Assembly (NCBI GenBank): GCA_905221605.1
Contig: CAJNDS010002568.1
Coordinates: forward strand, 563,913-627,912
Direction: 5' to 3'
Origin: Symbiodinium natans
Taxonomy: Eukaryota > Sar > Dinophyceae > Suessiales > Symbiodiniaceae
Length of the DNA: 64,000 bases
Shown here piece after piece: positions 1-10,618 of this stretch. Numbering within the stretch: the stretch's first letter is position 1; the number at the start of each line of letters is the position of its first letter. Both the position numbers and the translations under genes were made by a program. The notes under the pieces are model-generated. The model saw only the letters and a list, made by a program, of their open reading frames with translations, made no database searches and was not told the DNA's origin.

Positions 1-314
1 GGTTTGGGGTTTGGGGTCTTGGGTTTAGGTTCATGGGCAGATATATGCTTAAGTAGAACTTGCAAGTAGTAGAGTTCAGGGTCCTCCTGCACCCTCCCCC
101 CCCTGGCTCCAAGTATGAGCCTGGGGGTAGAGAAGAGAGATGTTGGGCTGGGACATTAGGCCTCTCCGCGACCCTAAACCCTAAACCGAAACCCTAAAAC
201 CTAAACCCTACACCAGAAACCCGAAACCCTAAACCCCAAACCCTACATCCTAAACCCTTCACCCTAAACCCTAAACCCTAAACCCTTGAAAGCCACAAAG
301 CTTTCCTGGCCCAG

Positions 315-378
315 GCTCGGTGTCCCAGCTGCGGGAGGCCTTTGCGCTGAATGTGCTGGAGGGCTCGCTGCTGAGCGG
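315..378 (+). CDS. Unknown gene, exon a
   Basis: Reads SVSQLREAFALNVLEGSLLS, a protein-like amphipathic stretch. Acceptor CAG|G; GC donor at 379 gives phase 2 and fits the next exon. CCCTAAA repeats left, TTTAGGG right. Product not recognised; it could be the N-terminal part of the tcd fusion or a separate gene. Confidence 0.45.
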
Positions 379-664
379 GCGCGGGCCCCACTATCTGCCG
401 GGGTTCCGAGGATTAAGTGGTTTAGGTTTTAGGGTTTAGGGGTTTAGGGTTTAGGGTTTAGAGTTAGGTTGCTTAAGGAAGCCTCAAACAATGCAGGGGA
501 AGGAATTTGCAGCCGTCAAGATGTTAAAACAATTTTGGAATGTGGTGGTACTTCCTCAGCAGCGTCTCCGCGCCCGTGTACGGAGGCATCTTCAACCCTC
601 AACCCGAAGCCGTAGAGCCCCAGCCCGAAACCCGAAACCCGAAACCCGAAACCCGAAACCCGGA

Positions 665-737
665 ACCCTAAACCCTAAACCCTAAACCCTAAACCCTAAA
701 CCCTAAACCCTAAACCCTAAACCCTAAACCCTAAACC
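665..737. repeat. CCCTAAA telomere-type array
   Basis: About ten near-perfect C-strand units directly before exon b, placed as the 3' end of an intron. Confidence 0.95.
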
Positions 738-750
738 CCCAAGCCCGCAG

Positions 751-790
751 GCTGGCCAGCGCTTCCTCGGAGTTCAAGATGACTGCCGAG
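751..790 (+). CDS. Unknown gene, exon b
   Basis: Reads LASASSEFKMTAE after a CAG|G acceptor and ends at GAG|GC. In phase with exons a and c. Flanked by a C-strand array on the left and a G-strand array on the right. Confidence 0.42.
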
Positions 791-820
791 GCGCCGTGGC
801 CGAACCCGAAGCCCGAAACC

Positions 821-938
821 GTTTAGGGTTTAGGGTTTAGGGTTTAGGGTTTAGGGTTTAGGGTTTAGGGTTTAGGGTTAGGGTTTAGGGTTTAGGGTTT
901 AGGGTTTAGGGTCTAGGGTTTAGGGTTTAGGGTTTAGG
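821..938. repeat. TTTAGGG telomere-type array
   Basis: About seventeen G-strand units just after exon b, with one TTAGGG variant; the mirror of the array at 665-737. Confidence 0.95.
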
Positions 939-1023
939 GTAGTTGCCCAACTCAAAACCCACCCACCTCGAACTACCCATGGACCACCCCAAACCCCAAA
1001 CCCTAACTTGCTCGTGGACGCAG

Positions 1024-1068
1024 GGCCTCCTCACGAAGCTGGCCAAGGGCGTGTCTGAAGCGGAAGAG
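1024..1068 (+). CDS. Unknown gene, exon c
   Basis: Reads GLLTKLAKGVSEAEE, between a CAG|G acceptor and a GAG|GC donor, phase 0 on both sides. Product not recognised. Confidence 0.45.
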
Positions 1069-1309
1069 GCACGACACTGCGGGTTCAGGGTTTGGGGGTT
1101 TGGGGGTTTGGGGTTTGGGGTTTCGGGTTTGGGGTTTAGGGTTTAGGTGTATGGGTAGAAGTGCCATAAATATGGTTATAGCTGCCTATTCACCACCGGG
1201 CAAAGAGACCATACAACCCTAAACCGAAACTCTAAACTCGGAACCCTAAACCCTGAACCCTAAACCCACGAAAACACTCTGAGCCTCGAACCCTAAACCC
1301 TCCCTGGAG

Positions 1310-1421
1310 GTTCATGGGCAGTTATAAGCAGGGTTAGAAGTACCCTGTAGTTACCCTGTGAAAGGTTATGCCTATAGTTACGCTAGGTAGGAACCTGCTG
1401 GCAACTACCCATGAGATACAG
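1310..1421. mobile_element. Family A inverted-repeat element
   Basis: Ends CTGGAGGTTCATGGGCAGTT and GGCAACTACCCATGAG, with a GTTATAAGCAGGGTTAGAAG interior. Decayed copy. Confidence 0.65.
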
Positions 1422-1691
1422 ATGCGATCCCATTTCAAGCAAGCCCTATACCCAAAGGATAAACCCTATTTCCTTAGACTATGACCGACATGTAGCTACC
1501 TAGGACCTGCGCCCTTGCACTTCTTTCTAAGGGTTCAAGACAGCCGCAAACTCTAGCATGTTATTGGGTGGACCCTAAGCCCTAAAGCCTAAAACCCTAA
1601 TTCCTAAAATTACAAACTGCAAACCCTAAACTAAACCCAAAACCCAAAACCGTCCTTTCTGAAACCCTAAACCCTAAGCCCTTCGTCAAAG

Positions 1692-1757
1692 GTGAACGCC
1701 CACGTGCAGGAGGCCATGTCCAACTTCCGCAGAGCATCGATCCACGCGTCCCGGATG
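1692..1757 (+). CDS. Unknown gene, exon d
   Basis: Reads VNAHVQEAMSNFRRASIHAS then RM in phase with exon c, acceptor AAG|G. A GA donor at 1758 is the likely end, although the frame stays open to about 1776. Helix-rich composition; family unknown. Confidence 0.48.
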
Positions 1758-2462
1758 GATGTTTGGAGCTTTGTTGGGTACCCGAAACCCCCTAACCCCT
1801 AACCCCTAAACCCTAACCCCTAACCCCTAACCCCTACCCCCTAACCCCTAACCCCTAAACCCTAAACCCTAAACCCTAAACCCTAAACCCTAAACCCTAA
1901 ACCCTAAACTCTAAACCCTAAGCCCTAAACCCTAAACCCGAAGCCCTAAACCCTAAGCCCTCAAGGCCAGGATAAATAGAAATTGTATGTGATTCACTGA
2001 GAACTTGCAATTTCGAGCAGCTGCAACAATCCTTCAACTTCTCAGAGCATGCAATCTCGATGGGGTACAGTCGCCAGCGCCGCAGCCCAACAACATCCAC
2101 CATCACAAAGGGCCCAACATTTTCAAGGAAAACCCAAAACCCCACAACCCCCCCCCCCCCCCCCGCCCCTAAACCCTAAATCCTCAAACCCCCGAAGCCC
2201 TAAACCCCAAACCCTCAAAACCCCGAAGCCCTAAACCCCAAACCCTCAAAACCCCGAAACCATAACCCCCCAAACCCCAAAACCCGAAACCCCAAACCCT
2301 AAACCCCTAAACCCCGAAACCCTAAACCCCAAAAAACCCCCAAAAAACCCAAAACCCCGAAGCCCCTAAACCCTAAACCCTAAACCCTAAGCCCTAAACC
2401 CTAAACCCTAAACCCTAAACCCTCAAAACCCCCAAATCCCCCGAATCCCCGAAACCCAGCTT

Positions 2463-2550
2463 GCCCAGGATCCGCGCCGGCGCGCGCCGGCGGCCTCTGG
2501 CGCCTGGCAGGGCTCCCAAAGCGGTTCTCCACTTTCCTTGCATGGTGGGT
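2463..2550. other. GC-rich exon-like spacer
   Basis: Unique GC-rich spacer between CCCTAAA and TTTAGGG arrays. The + frame gives GGLWRLAGLPKRFSTFLAW and the - frame gives MQGKWRTALGALPGARG; I cannot decide the strand. Probably an exon of the unknown 5' gene. Confidence 0.3.
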
Positions 2551-2769
2551 TAGGGTTTAGGGTTTAGGGTTTGGGGTTTGGGGTTTAGGGTTTAGGGTTT
2601 TAGGGTTTAGGGTTTAGGGGTTAGGGTTTAGGGTTTAGAGTTTAGGGTTTAGGGCTTCGGGTTTAGGGTTTAGGGCTTAGGGTATAGGCTTTAGGGTTTA
2701 GGGTTTCGAGCTCAGGGTTTCGGGTTCAGGGTTCAGGGTTCAGGCTTTAAAGCAAGGCAAGGCGCCGCG

Positions 2770-3036
2770 CGGGATTCAACCGCGCAGTTGGGTGGCATCA
2801 TGGACTTCATCGTCTTTGGACACAGGTCCGAGGGAGAGTGCCAGCCTCACAACATACGCCGAGTTCGCAGATGAAAAATCAGGACACAGCGAGATTGCAC
2901 CGGTCGTACTCTTGAAGATGGCGCTCGCAAAGGAGGCGGAGGCGGCGCTCAGAGAAGAGGCGGAGGCCTGTGTCATTGAAGTTGACGACATCCATGGAAC
3001 TGCGCGAGAGAATGGTCCATTCAGACGGGTGTTTTA
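2770..3036 (+). CDS. Possible exon or gene remnant, unknown
   Basis: Open + frame of about 90 codons ending TAG. It contains SASLTTYAEFADEKSGHSEI, LLKMALAKEAEAALREEAEA and VIEVDDIHGTAR. Composition is protein-like (Ala/Glu-rich helix), unlike repeat-derived frames. A - strand frame is also open over part of it. No family recognised. Confidence 0.35.
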
Positions 3037-3585
3037 GCACCGATATTCCGCCTCATAGCTAGGAGTACTGGGGTGCTGTGTAGATCATCGAGTTTATAGG
3101 GTTTATGGTTTAGGGCTTAGGGTATAGGCTTTAGGGTTTAGGGTTTCCGGCTACTTGTGAAGGTTCATGAGTAGTTTTAAGTAGGGTTATAGGTACCCTA
3201 AATAGGGCTGAGGGTTGAGGGCCTAGGGTTTAGGGCTTAGGGAGTAGGGTTTTGGTTTTGGGGTGCCACGAAAGGGCTCGGGGCTTGACTGCAAGGAGCA
3301 AAGTCTCGGGGCGTAGAGGTTTGGGCATTTACGGGTGCAGGTGTTAGGGGTGTCGGCAGTTTTGGGGGTTTAGGGTTTAGAGTTTAGGGTTCAGAAAGTT
3401 TCTTTGTGTTCTCTGGGCTTAGAGGTTTAGGGATTTTGGAGTTGGCTCTTCAAGTAAACCATAAGCCTATGCGCGAGGCCCTAAGCCCTGCAACCTTAAA
3501 CTAAGCCCGACACCCCGAACCCTGAACCCCAAAACCCTAAACCCAAAACCCTAAATCCCAAACCCTAATCCCAAACCATAACTAG

Positions 3586-3705
3586 AACCCAGAGTCGGCC
3601 CTTAATACATTTTTTGTGGGGGGGCTTTAGGTTGCTTTATGACCCCCTTGAAGAAAGAAGGGCACCCTTTTCATTCCTAGGTTACTCTTGGGTTTAGATT
3701 CTAAG
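3586..3705. mobile_element. Family F short repeat, copy 1
   Basis: Starts ACCCAGAGTCGGCCCTTAAT; the right part reads GGGCACCCTTTTCATTCCTA. Copies at 30283 and, partial, 44822. Confidence 0.62.
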
Positions 3706-4213
3706 GGGGTTACACGGTTTTGTTAATGTGGTCCCTTACCTTCCTTTAAAAGGGCCCTTGGATTGTATAGGGTACATAAGGGGTATATGGGGTCCCCCTT
3801 TTTAAGGGCCCATACTATGGGACCATGCAACTAAACCCAAAAACCCCACAACTCAAATCCCCTAAACCCTAAACCCTCAACCCTAAACCCTAAACCCTAA
3901 ACCCTAAACCCTAAACCCCAAACCCCAAACCCCAAACCTTAAAACCCCAAACCCTAAACCCTAAACCCTAGGCCCTGGACCCTAGACCCTAAACTCTAAA
4001 CGCTGAACCCCAAAACCCTTCATCCCCGACCCCTTAAACCCTAAACCCTGAAGGTTTGGGAAGCAAGACAAACCCTAAACCCTAAACCCTAAACCCTAAA
4101 CCCTAAGCCCTAAGCCCCAAGCCCTAAGCCCTAAGCCCTAAACCCTAAACCCTAAACCCTAGACCCTAAACCCTAAACCCTAAACCCTAAACCTAAGAAG
4201 GTTTGGGAAGCAA

Positions 4214-4301
4214 GACCAGCGCGCCGACCCAGACGACGGCTGGCTCCAGGAGCACCGGTGCGCCACGCGGCTTCGCGGCTTCCCGGGGGGTCCAGTGGGT
4301 G
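4214..4301 (+). CDS. Candidate exon, unknown
   Basis: Unique GC-rich spacer between a CCCTAAA array and a long TTTAGGG/TTTGGGG array. It reads DQRADPDDGWLQEHRCATRL then RGFPGGPVG in the + frame. The 20 bases just before it also occur at 4048-4067, so the left edge lies in a small local duplication. Confidence 0.33.
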
Positions 4302-4620
4302 GTTTAGGGTTTAGGGTTTAGGGTTTAGGGTTTAGGGTTTGGGGTTTGGGGTTTAGGGTTTAGGGTTTGGGGTTTAGGGTTTGGGGTTTAGGGTTTGGGG
4401 TTTCGGGTCTAGGGTTTAGGGTTTGGGGTTTGGGGTTTAGGGTTTGGGGTTTAGGGTTTGGGGTTGAGGGTTTGGGGTTTGGGGTTTGGGGTTTAGGGTT
4501 TGGGGTTTAGGGTTTGGGGTTTGGGGTTTAGGGTTTGGGGTTTAGTGTTTGGGGTTTAGGGCCTTTGGGTGTTTAGGGGTTTAGGGTGTTTAGGGGTTGG
4601 GGTTAGGGTTTAGGGCCTTT
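4302..4620. repeat. Mixed TTTAGGG/TTTGGGG array
   Basis: G-strand array of about 300 bp in which TTTAGGG and TTTGGGG units alternate, directly after a candidate exon. Confidence 0.93.
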
Positions 4621-4929
4621 GAGGGGGGTCAAAGAGCTTGGGGGTTTGTGTGGTTTCAGGGGTTCGAGGGGTTTGGGGGTTTAGGGGTTGCGGTTGAGAG
4701 GGTTCACCTTCATTATGGGCCCGTGGTTTGGTTTTTCTTATAGTGCATCCTTGAAACGATCAACAAGGGTCCGTTATTCACACTCCCAGTTGTGCTGGGG
4801 TGGTTGGCGCGGGGGTGTAACATAACCCCTAGCCAACACCCCGAACTCGAAACCCTAAACCCAGAGTGGTGCTTTTTGCAGGCACCGGATTGGACTTGCT
4901 GGGCTTAGGGTTTAGGTTTAGGGTTCAAG

Positions 4930-5300
4930 GTTTAGGGTTAACCCTGGCCGAAGACCCTGAAACCTTAACTGCGCTCGCCCACGGCTTGCAGCTTCTCTGC
5001 ACCGACGAACCGAAATCCGACAGGCCCATCGCCGACTACTCTACAACCTACACCGTAAGCCCTGAGCCTTAGCCCTGAACAACTTCCACAGCCTGAGCCG
5101 CCGCCCCCACTCCGCAACAGGCCCTGCAACTACGACCTTGCACGAGCACAGCATCAGGTATAGACCCTCAACCCTAAACCCTAAACTCTAAACCCCAAAC
5201 ATCGGGACCCGGGACCCCTAAAGGGGCCATCAGATGATAAACGAGAGAGAGCTGACCATCGTCGTGCGTCAGCCGATGCCAACACAACCCTAAGGCCCCC
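4930..5300 (+). other. Cluster of candidate exon fragments
   Basis: Three adjoining non-repetitive stretches read as protein on +: LQLLCTDEPKSDRPIADYS (4990-5045), RNRPCNYDLARAQHQ (about 5110-5155, with CAG|GT at its end) and MINERELTIVVRQPMP (5233-5280). Several AG|G and CAG|G sites are present. I could not chain them with certainty. Confidence 0.28.
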
Positions 5301-5934
5301 CAAAAGATCCATCAAAAATCAAATGCCGTAAGCCCACTAGAATTTAGGGTTCAGGGTTTGGGGGAGCCCTGAACCTTAAACTTTAAACCCTAGACCCTAA
5401 ATCCTAAAGCCTAAACCCACTAGAGGGGGAGCCAGCGACACTCCCTAGACGGTGCTGTTGGCCATGGTTCCAGCGATCACCGGGCGAGGCCGGGCCCCAA
5501 ATCCTGAACTCCAAACCCTAAACCCTCTAAACCCTAAACCCTAAACCCTAAACCCTAAACCCCAAACCCTAAACCCCAAACCCTAAACCCTAAACCCCCA
5601 AGCCCTAAATCCTAAAGCGCCATCCTGAGCTGCGCTTTAGGTTTCAGACATGGAGTAGGTTTAGGGTTTAGGGTTTAGGGTTTAGGTTTTAGGGTTTAGG
5701 GTTTAGGGTTTAGGGTTTAGGGCCAACTCTGAGCCTGCCCTGCCCGGCAACCCTGCGCCATCGTCCGGAAAGCGTTGAGGGTTAGGGGTTTGGGGTTTGC
5801 CCCTAGTTTGTACTCTGTGTGTGTGGGTTTCTAAGATAGTGCCTTCCCTAAACTCTAAAAAACCCTACACCCTACACCCTAAACCCTAAACCCTGAGCCC
5901 CAAACCCTGAACCCTCAGCCACCTCTTGGCAGGG

Positions 5935-6012
5935 ATGTCGCAAAGCTCACATTCGCCTCGCTGCCCGTCCCAGGGCCGCAGCAGGGGCTTGGCGAAGCCT
6001 TGCTTTTGAGTT
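5935..6012 (+). CDS. Candidate exon, unknown
   Basis: After a CAG|G acceptor the + frame reads DVAKLTFASLPVPGPQQGLG then EALLL. Unique sequence beside CCCTAAA repeats. Product not recognised. Confidence 0.3.
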
Positions 6013-6155
6013 AGGGGGTCCTGTGTCCTAGGTAGGATGAGGGGGACCCTTAAAAGGGAACCCCTTCTTAACCCTCTTCTGGCTCTCTTAAACAGGGACC
6101 TTATTCAGAGGGTCTATATCCCCAAGGGTACCCTTAATCCTATCCCCTGCTGTGG
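6013..6155. mobile_element. Family G short repeat, copy 1
   Basis: Contains GAACCCCTTCTTAACCCTCT, ATCCCCAAGGGTACCCTTAA and CTATCCCCTGC. About 95 bp of it recurs at 19276 with few changes. Confidence 0.65.
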
Positions 6156-6777
6156 GGATTTAGGGGTCCTTTTGGGTTCAGGGGGTCGTTTGGGGGTCTT
6201 TTGGAGCTTGGGGTTCAGGGTTTAGGGTTTAGGGTAGCTGGGGTCTTTTAGGGCTTGGGGGGTCTTTCGGGATCTACGGGGTCTTTTAGGGTTTGGCGGG
6301 TCTTTTGGGGCTTTAGGTCTTCTGGGGTTTAGGGTTTAGGGCTTGGGTTTAGGGTTTAGTTAAAGGTTTGGAGTTTAGGGTTTTTCGGGCTTGGGGTTTC
6401 GGAGTTAGGGGTGTAGGGTTTGGGGTTTGGGGGTTTGGGGTTTTGAAGCGAGGTTTGGGGGGCACCCTATGATCAGGATGCGGGGGTGTAGGATTTAGGC
6501 CTAGGGTTTTGGGTTCAGGGCCTAGGGTTTAGGGATTCAGAGCCCAGGAATTAAGATTCGGGGCCTAGGGTTCAGGGTTTAGCGCTCAGCGTTTGTGCCA
6601 CTTTTCCACCGCCCTGCTTGCGTTAAATGGTCAGATCGCTGCTTACAAAAGGTGGCACAAAACTCACTACTAACGAGTTGTTTTGGTCACAGTCTTGCTT
6701 GCATCAGACTCGGGTGTAGGGTCCTAGGGAAGTGTGTTGTTTCGGGTCCTTGGGTAATGTGTTGTTGTTGATGTTGT

Positions 6778-6898
6778 CGTCTTATTGAAGATAAAGAAAG
6801 ATGTAAAACCCGATATGTTCTTAATGTTAAGGGATTCGCGGGGTTGGTGGTGGTTACTTCTCCGACATGAGTAAGCAATCCCGACTAGTGCGAGCTAC
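6778..6898. mobile_element. Solo tail of the composite elements
   Basis: GTTCTTAATGTTAAGGGATT, a GGGTTGGTGG motif and a GACTAGTGCGAGCTACCC end match the tails at 21900, 23215 and 38590 in order. No minisatellite or C tract upstream. Confidence 0.5.
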
Positions 6899-7377
6899 CC
6901 TAAACCTTCACCGCCACGCTTCCTCAACCCTGAACCCTAAGTGTGGTTCTCGAAATTAGGGTCCCTTTGGGGGGTCTTTATACAGTGCCGTGCTATACAA
7001 GGAACCCTAAAGCCTAAACCCTAAACCCTAAGCCCTAAACCCTAAACCCTAAACCCTAAACCCTAAACCCTACACCCTAAACCCTAAACCCTAAACCCTA
7101 AAGGGACCCAGAAAGGGACCCTAATTTAGAGAACTACTGGAGGGACCCTAGTCCCAAACCTAGAAGCCCAAAAGGGGGAACATCCCAGCCCAAAACCCTA
7201 AACCCTAAAACCCTGAAACCCTAAAACCCTAGAACCACAAAACCCTAAACCCTAAACCCTAAACCCGAAAACCCCAAACCCCAGACTCTAAACCCTAAAC
7301 CCTAAACCCGAAACCCCAAACCCTAAAACCCTAAACCTTAAACCCTAAACCCTAAACCTTAAACCCCACTGCTCAGA

Positions 7378-7445
7378 AGGTTCCATCACAGCAGGCTGGC
7401 GGCATCGCCCATTGCCCGCGCCACGGCCCGCGGCCTCAGCGTCGA
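7378..7445. other. Exon-like GC-rich spacer
   Basis: Between CCCTAAA arrays, with an AAG|G acceptor-like start on +. Frames read FHHSRLAASPIARATARGLS or VPSQQAGGIAHCPRHGP; neither is diagnostic. Confidence 0.25.
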
Positions 7446-8679
7446 ACCCCGAAGCCTGAACCCTAAACCCGAAATCCTAAACCCAAAACCCCAAACCCGA
7501 AACCCGAAACCCCAAACCCTAAACCCTGAAACCCTAAACCCTAAACACTAAACATAGGGTTTATGGCCTCGACTCCACTAAACGCCTAAAGAAGCCTTAA
7601 CGTCCCCCATATTGGGGTACTGTACCTATTCTGAGGGGGTCCTGGACTACTGCTTTGGGGTATGTAAAGGGCACCCCTATTTTAACACGCAGAAGAAGAC
7701 ACCTTTCCAAGACCTAAACGCTAAACCCTGAATCCCACGCCCCACACCCTAAACCCGAAACCCTAAAAAACGGGCTCGCTGGGTTTCCCACCGCCCTAAA
7801 CCGAAGATTTTGACCCTGAAGCCCCCAAGCCCTAGGCCCCAGAACCCGATAGAACCCTCTAGAATCCTAAAGCGACAAAACTCTGAAACTCTTCAACCCC
7901 AAGCCCCCTAAAACTCTAAAAGCAACAAAACCCTAACACTCCCAAACCCCCACAGCCCCCAAAACCCAAAACCCTAAACCCTAAACCCAAAACCCTAAAC
8001 CCTAAACCCTAAACCCTAAACCCTAAACCCTAAACCCTAAACCCTAAACCCGAAACCCGAAACCCGAAACCCTAAACCCTAAACCCTAAACCCCAAACCC
8101 GAAACCCTAAACCCTAAACCCTAAATTTAGGAGCCTCCGGCTCAGGCCGCCGACCCAAGAGGCCCGAAACCTCTCAACCCTCAAAGCCGGAAATGGTTGT
8201 TACCCTAAAGCCTAGACGCTAAACCAGGCTTCGGGGGTTTGAGGTGTTGTGGGAATGGGGGGGTAGAGGCTTCGAACTGTTGGAGTTGGCGTAAGTTTGC
8301 AACATAGGCCAGTTTCTTGCTGGGGGGTGCGGGGAAAAAGGGGGGGAGGGGGGTGGGGGGTTTGGCCAAAGGAGCCCCTACCCCCTGCGCTGAACCGCCT
8401 ATGGTCGATGCGTTTACGTCGTGCGGCTCGCGCGGTCCTCCATGAAAAAATTGTGCACCGACCCCCCACCCCGCCACCCCCGCGTTTTACGGTTTTTGGA
8501 GAGGAGGGGGAGGGTTCCCTCCCCCAAAACCATCCAACACGCCGCCAGGGTCGGCGGACCCAAAACCCAAAACCCAAAACCCAAAACCCAAAACCCAAAA
8601 CCCCAAAAAACCCAAAACCCAAAGCCCAAAACCCAAAACCCAAAACCCTAAACCCTAAACCCTAAACCCTACAAGCCCC

Positions 8680-8748
8680 AAGCGGTCTGGGCCCCGTGTG
8701 CCTGCTAGGCACTGGGGGCGGTGGCAGCCTTTGGTGCCGAGGTTGGTT
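8680..8748 (+). other. Exon-like GC-rich spacer
   Basis: Unique spacer with CCCTAAA on the left and TTTAGGG on the right. One + frame reads SGLGPVCLLGTGGGGSLWCR, glycine-rich but without a clear family. A possible exon upstream of the tcd fusion. Confidence 0.27.
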
Positions 8749-9296
8749 GGGAGGGTTTAGGGTTTAGGGTTTAGGGTTTAGGGTTTAGGGTAGGGTCGAG
8801 GGGTTATAGGGCGTAGGGTTAAAGGGTTGGAGGAGTGCTTATGATGTAAGGGTCTGAGTTGAGGGTGTTTATAGGGGTTTAAGAGTTTGAAGTTTGGAGT
8901 TTGAGGTTTTTGGGTTTAGGGGTCTTCGGGCTGCGTTTTGAAGATGCATTGTGTTTTTGTCAACCCTTTATTCTGCGAGTTATTCTTATTGTTGTTGGGT
9001 TTGTGGCTTGTGCGTTTTTGGTAGCTTAGGACTCGCGAGCTTTACTTGTTTTTGCTTGGGTTGTGTTTGAAGTACCCTAAACCCTAAACCCTAAACCCCA
9101 AACCCTGAACCCTGAAACCCTAAACCCTAAATCCTAAATCCTAAACCCTAAACCCTAAACCCTTTTGCCACACCCAAAGCCCACAGCCCGAAGCCCAAAG
9201 CCCACAGCCAAAAGCCCACAGCCCACAGCCCACAGCCCAAAGCCCAAAGCCCCAAACCCCTATCCCCAAATCCTAAACCTCAAACTCTAAACCCTA

Positions 9297-9482
9297 AACC
9301 CGAAACCCCAAACCCTAAACCCTAAACCCTAAACCCTGAACCCTAACCCTAAACCCTAAACCCTAAACCCTAAACCCTAAACCCTAAACCCTAAACCCTA
9401 AACCCTAAACCCTAAACCCTACACCCTAAACCCTAAACCCTAAAGCCTAAACCCGAAACCCTAAACCCTAAACCCTAAACCC
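9297..9482. repeat. CCCTAAA array
   Basis: C-strand array with a few CCCGAAA and CCCTACA variants, mirrored by a G-strand array at 9563-9665 around a 50 bp unique spacer. Confidence 0.93.
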
Positions 9483-10537
9483 CCCCATGGAAAATCCCAA
9501 GCTTCTCAAACCCTCAGAGCAGGGGACGGTGGAGCCGCCCATCCTGGGACCCTAAAGTGGGGGTTTAGGGTTTAGGGTTTAGGGTTTAGGGTTTAGTGTT
9601 TAGGGTTTAGGGTTTAGGGTTTAGGGTTTAGGGTTTAGGGTTTAGGGTTTAGGGTTTAGGGATTTAGGGATTTTGGGGTTTTGGGGTTTTGGGTTTAGGG
9701 ATTTGGGGATTTTAGGATTTTGGGAATGTGGGGTTTTGGGTTTAGGGACTTTGGGGATTTGAAGGTTTAGAGCCCCTTTTTGCGCCAAATTGCAGAGCAA
9801 TCAGCTTGGAGGTCATAGAGTCGTTTAGGGTTTGCAGCTTCGAGTCTGCGGGGGAGTTTAGGGTTAAGGGTTAGGGTTTCGAGTTTAGGGTTTTGAGGGT
9901 TTAGGGTTTGGGGTTTAGGGTTGAGGGTTTAGGGTTTAGGGTTTGGGGCTGAGGGTTGAGGGTTTAGGGTTGTTTTCGTGTGGCAGCAGGGGTGTGGAGC
10001 TCGGAAACCCCGCGCAGACGCCGCTCATGCCCCGAGCCCTGAAACCTAGAACTTTCATGCCAAACTCCGACCCTAAACCAAAAATCCTAAACCCTGAACC
10101 CTAAACCCTAAACCCCTGAACCCTGAACCCTAAACCCTAAACCCTCAACCCTCAACCCTCAACCCTAAACCCTGAACCCTGAACCCTGAACCCCTGAACC
10201 CCTCAACCCTTGAACCCTCAAACCCGAAGCACCAGTTACCGTTTCGCCAAAACCCTAATGACCAATTACCCTAAACCCCCTAAACCCCCCTAAACCCCCC
10301 AAACCCCCTAAACCCCCTAAACCCCCTAAACCCCCAAAATCCCCTGAACCCCCTGAACCCCCTATACCTCCACAACCCTCTAAACCCTTGAGCCCCTAAA
10401 CCTCCCCTCCACCCTAAACCCTAAACCCTAAACCCTAAACCCTCAACCCTAAACCCCAAACCCTAAACCCTCAACCCTAAACCCTAAACCCTAAACCCCA
10501 AACCCTAAACCCTAAACCCTAAACCCCTTCTTTGAAG

Positions 10538-10618
10538 CCATGCCTCCCGACCCCCTGGTGGTGGTCGTGGGCCTGGGCGGCGTGGGTGGGCACTGCGGCC
10601 ACGCGCTGCTGCGGAGCG
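10538..10618 (+). CDS. tcdA: tcd fusion exon 1: ATP-binding glycine loop, module A
   Basis: Encodes PLVVVVGLGGVGGHCGHALL, the GxGxxG nucleotide-binding loop of ThiF/TcdA proteins. The frame ends RS plus one base at a GC donor (10619). An ATG at 10540 in GCCATG context could be a start, but it would leave only seven residues before the loop, shorter than usual, so an upstream exon is possible. The acceptor would be AG|C, the exception in this gene. CCCTAAA array on the left, TTTTAGGG array on the right. Confidence 0.8.

Noticed and set aside
8205-8665. Overlapping frames on both strands around 8.2-8.7 kb
   Set aside because: Largely translation of CCCAAAA and G/C-run repeats; no consistent splice sites or motif.
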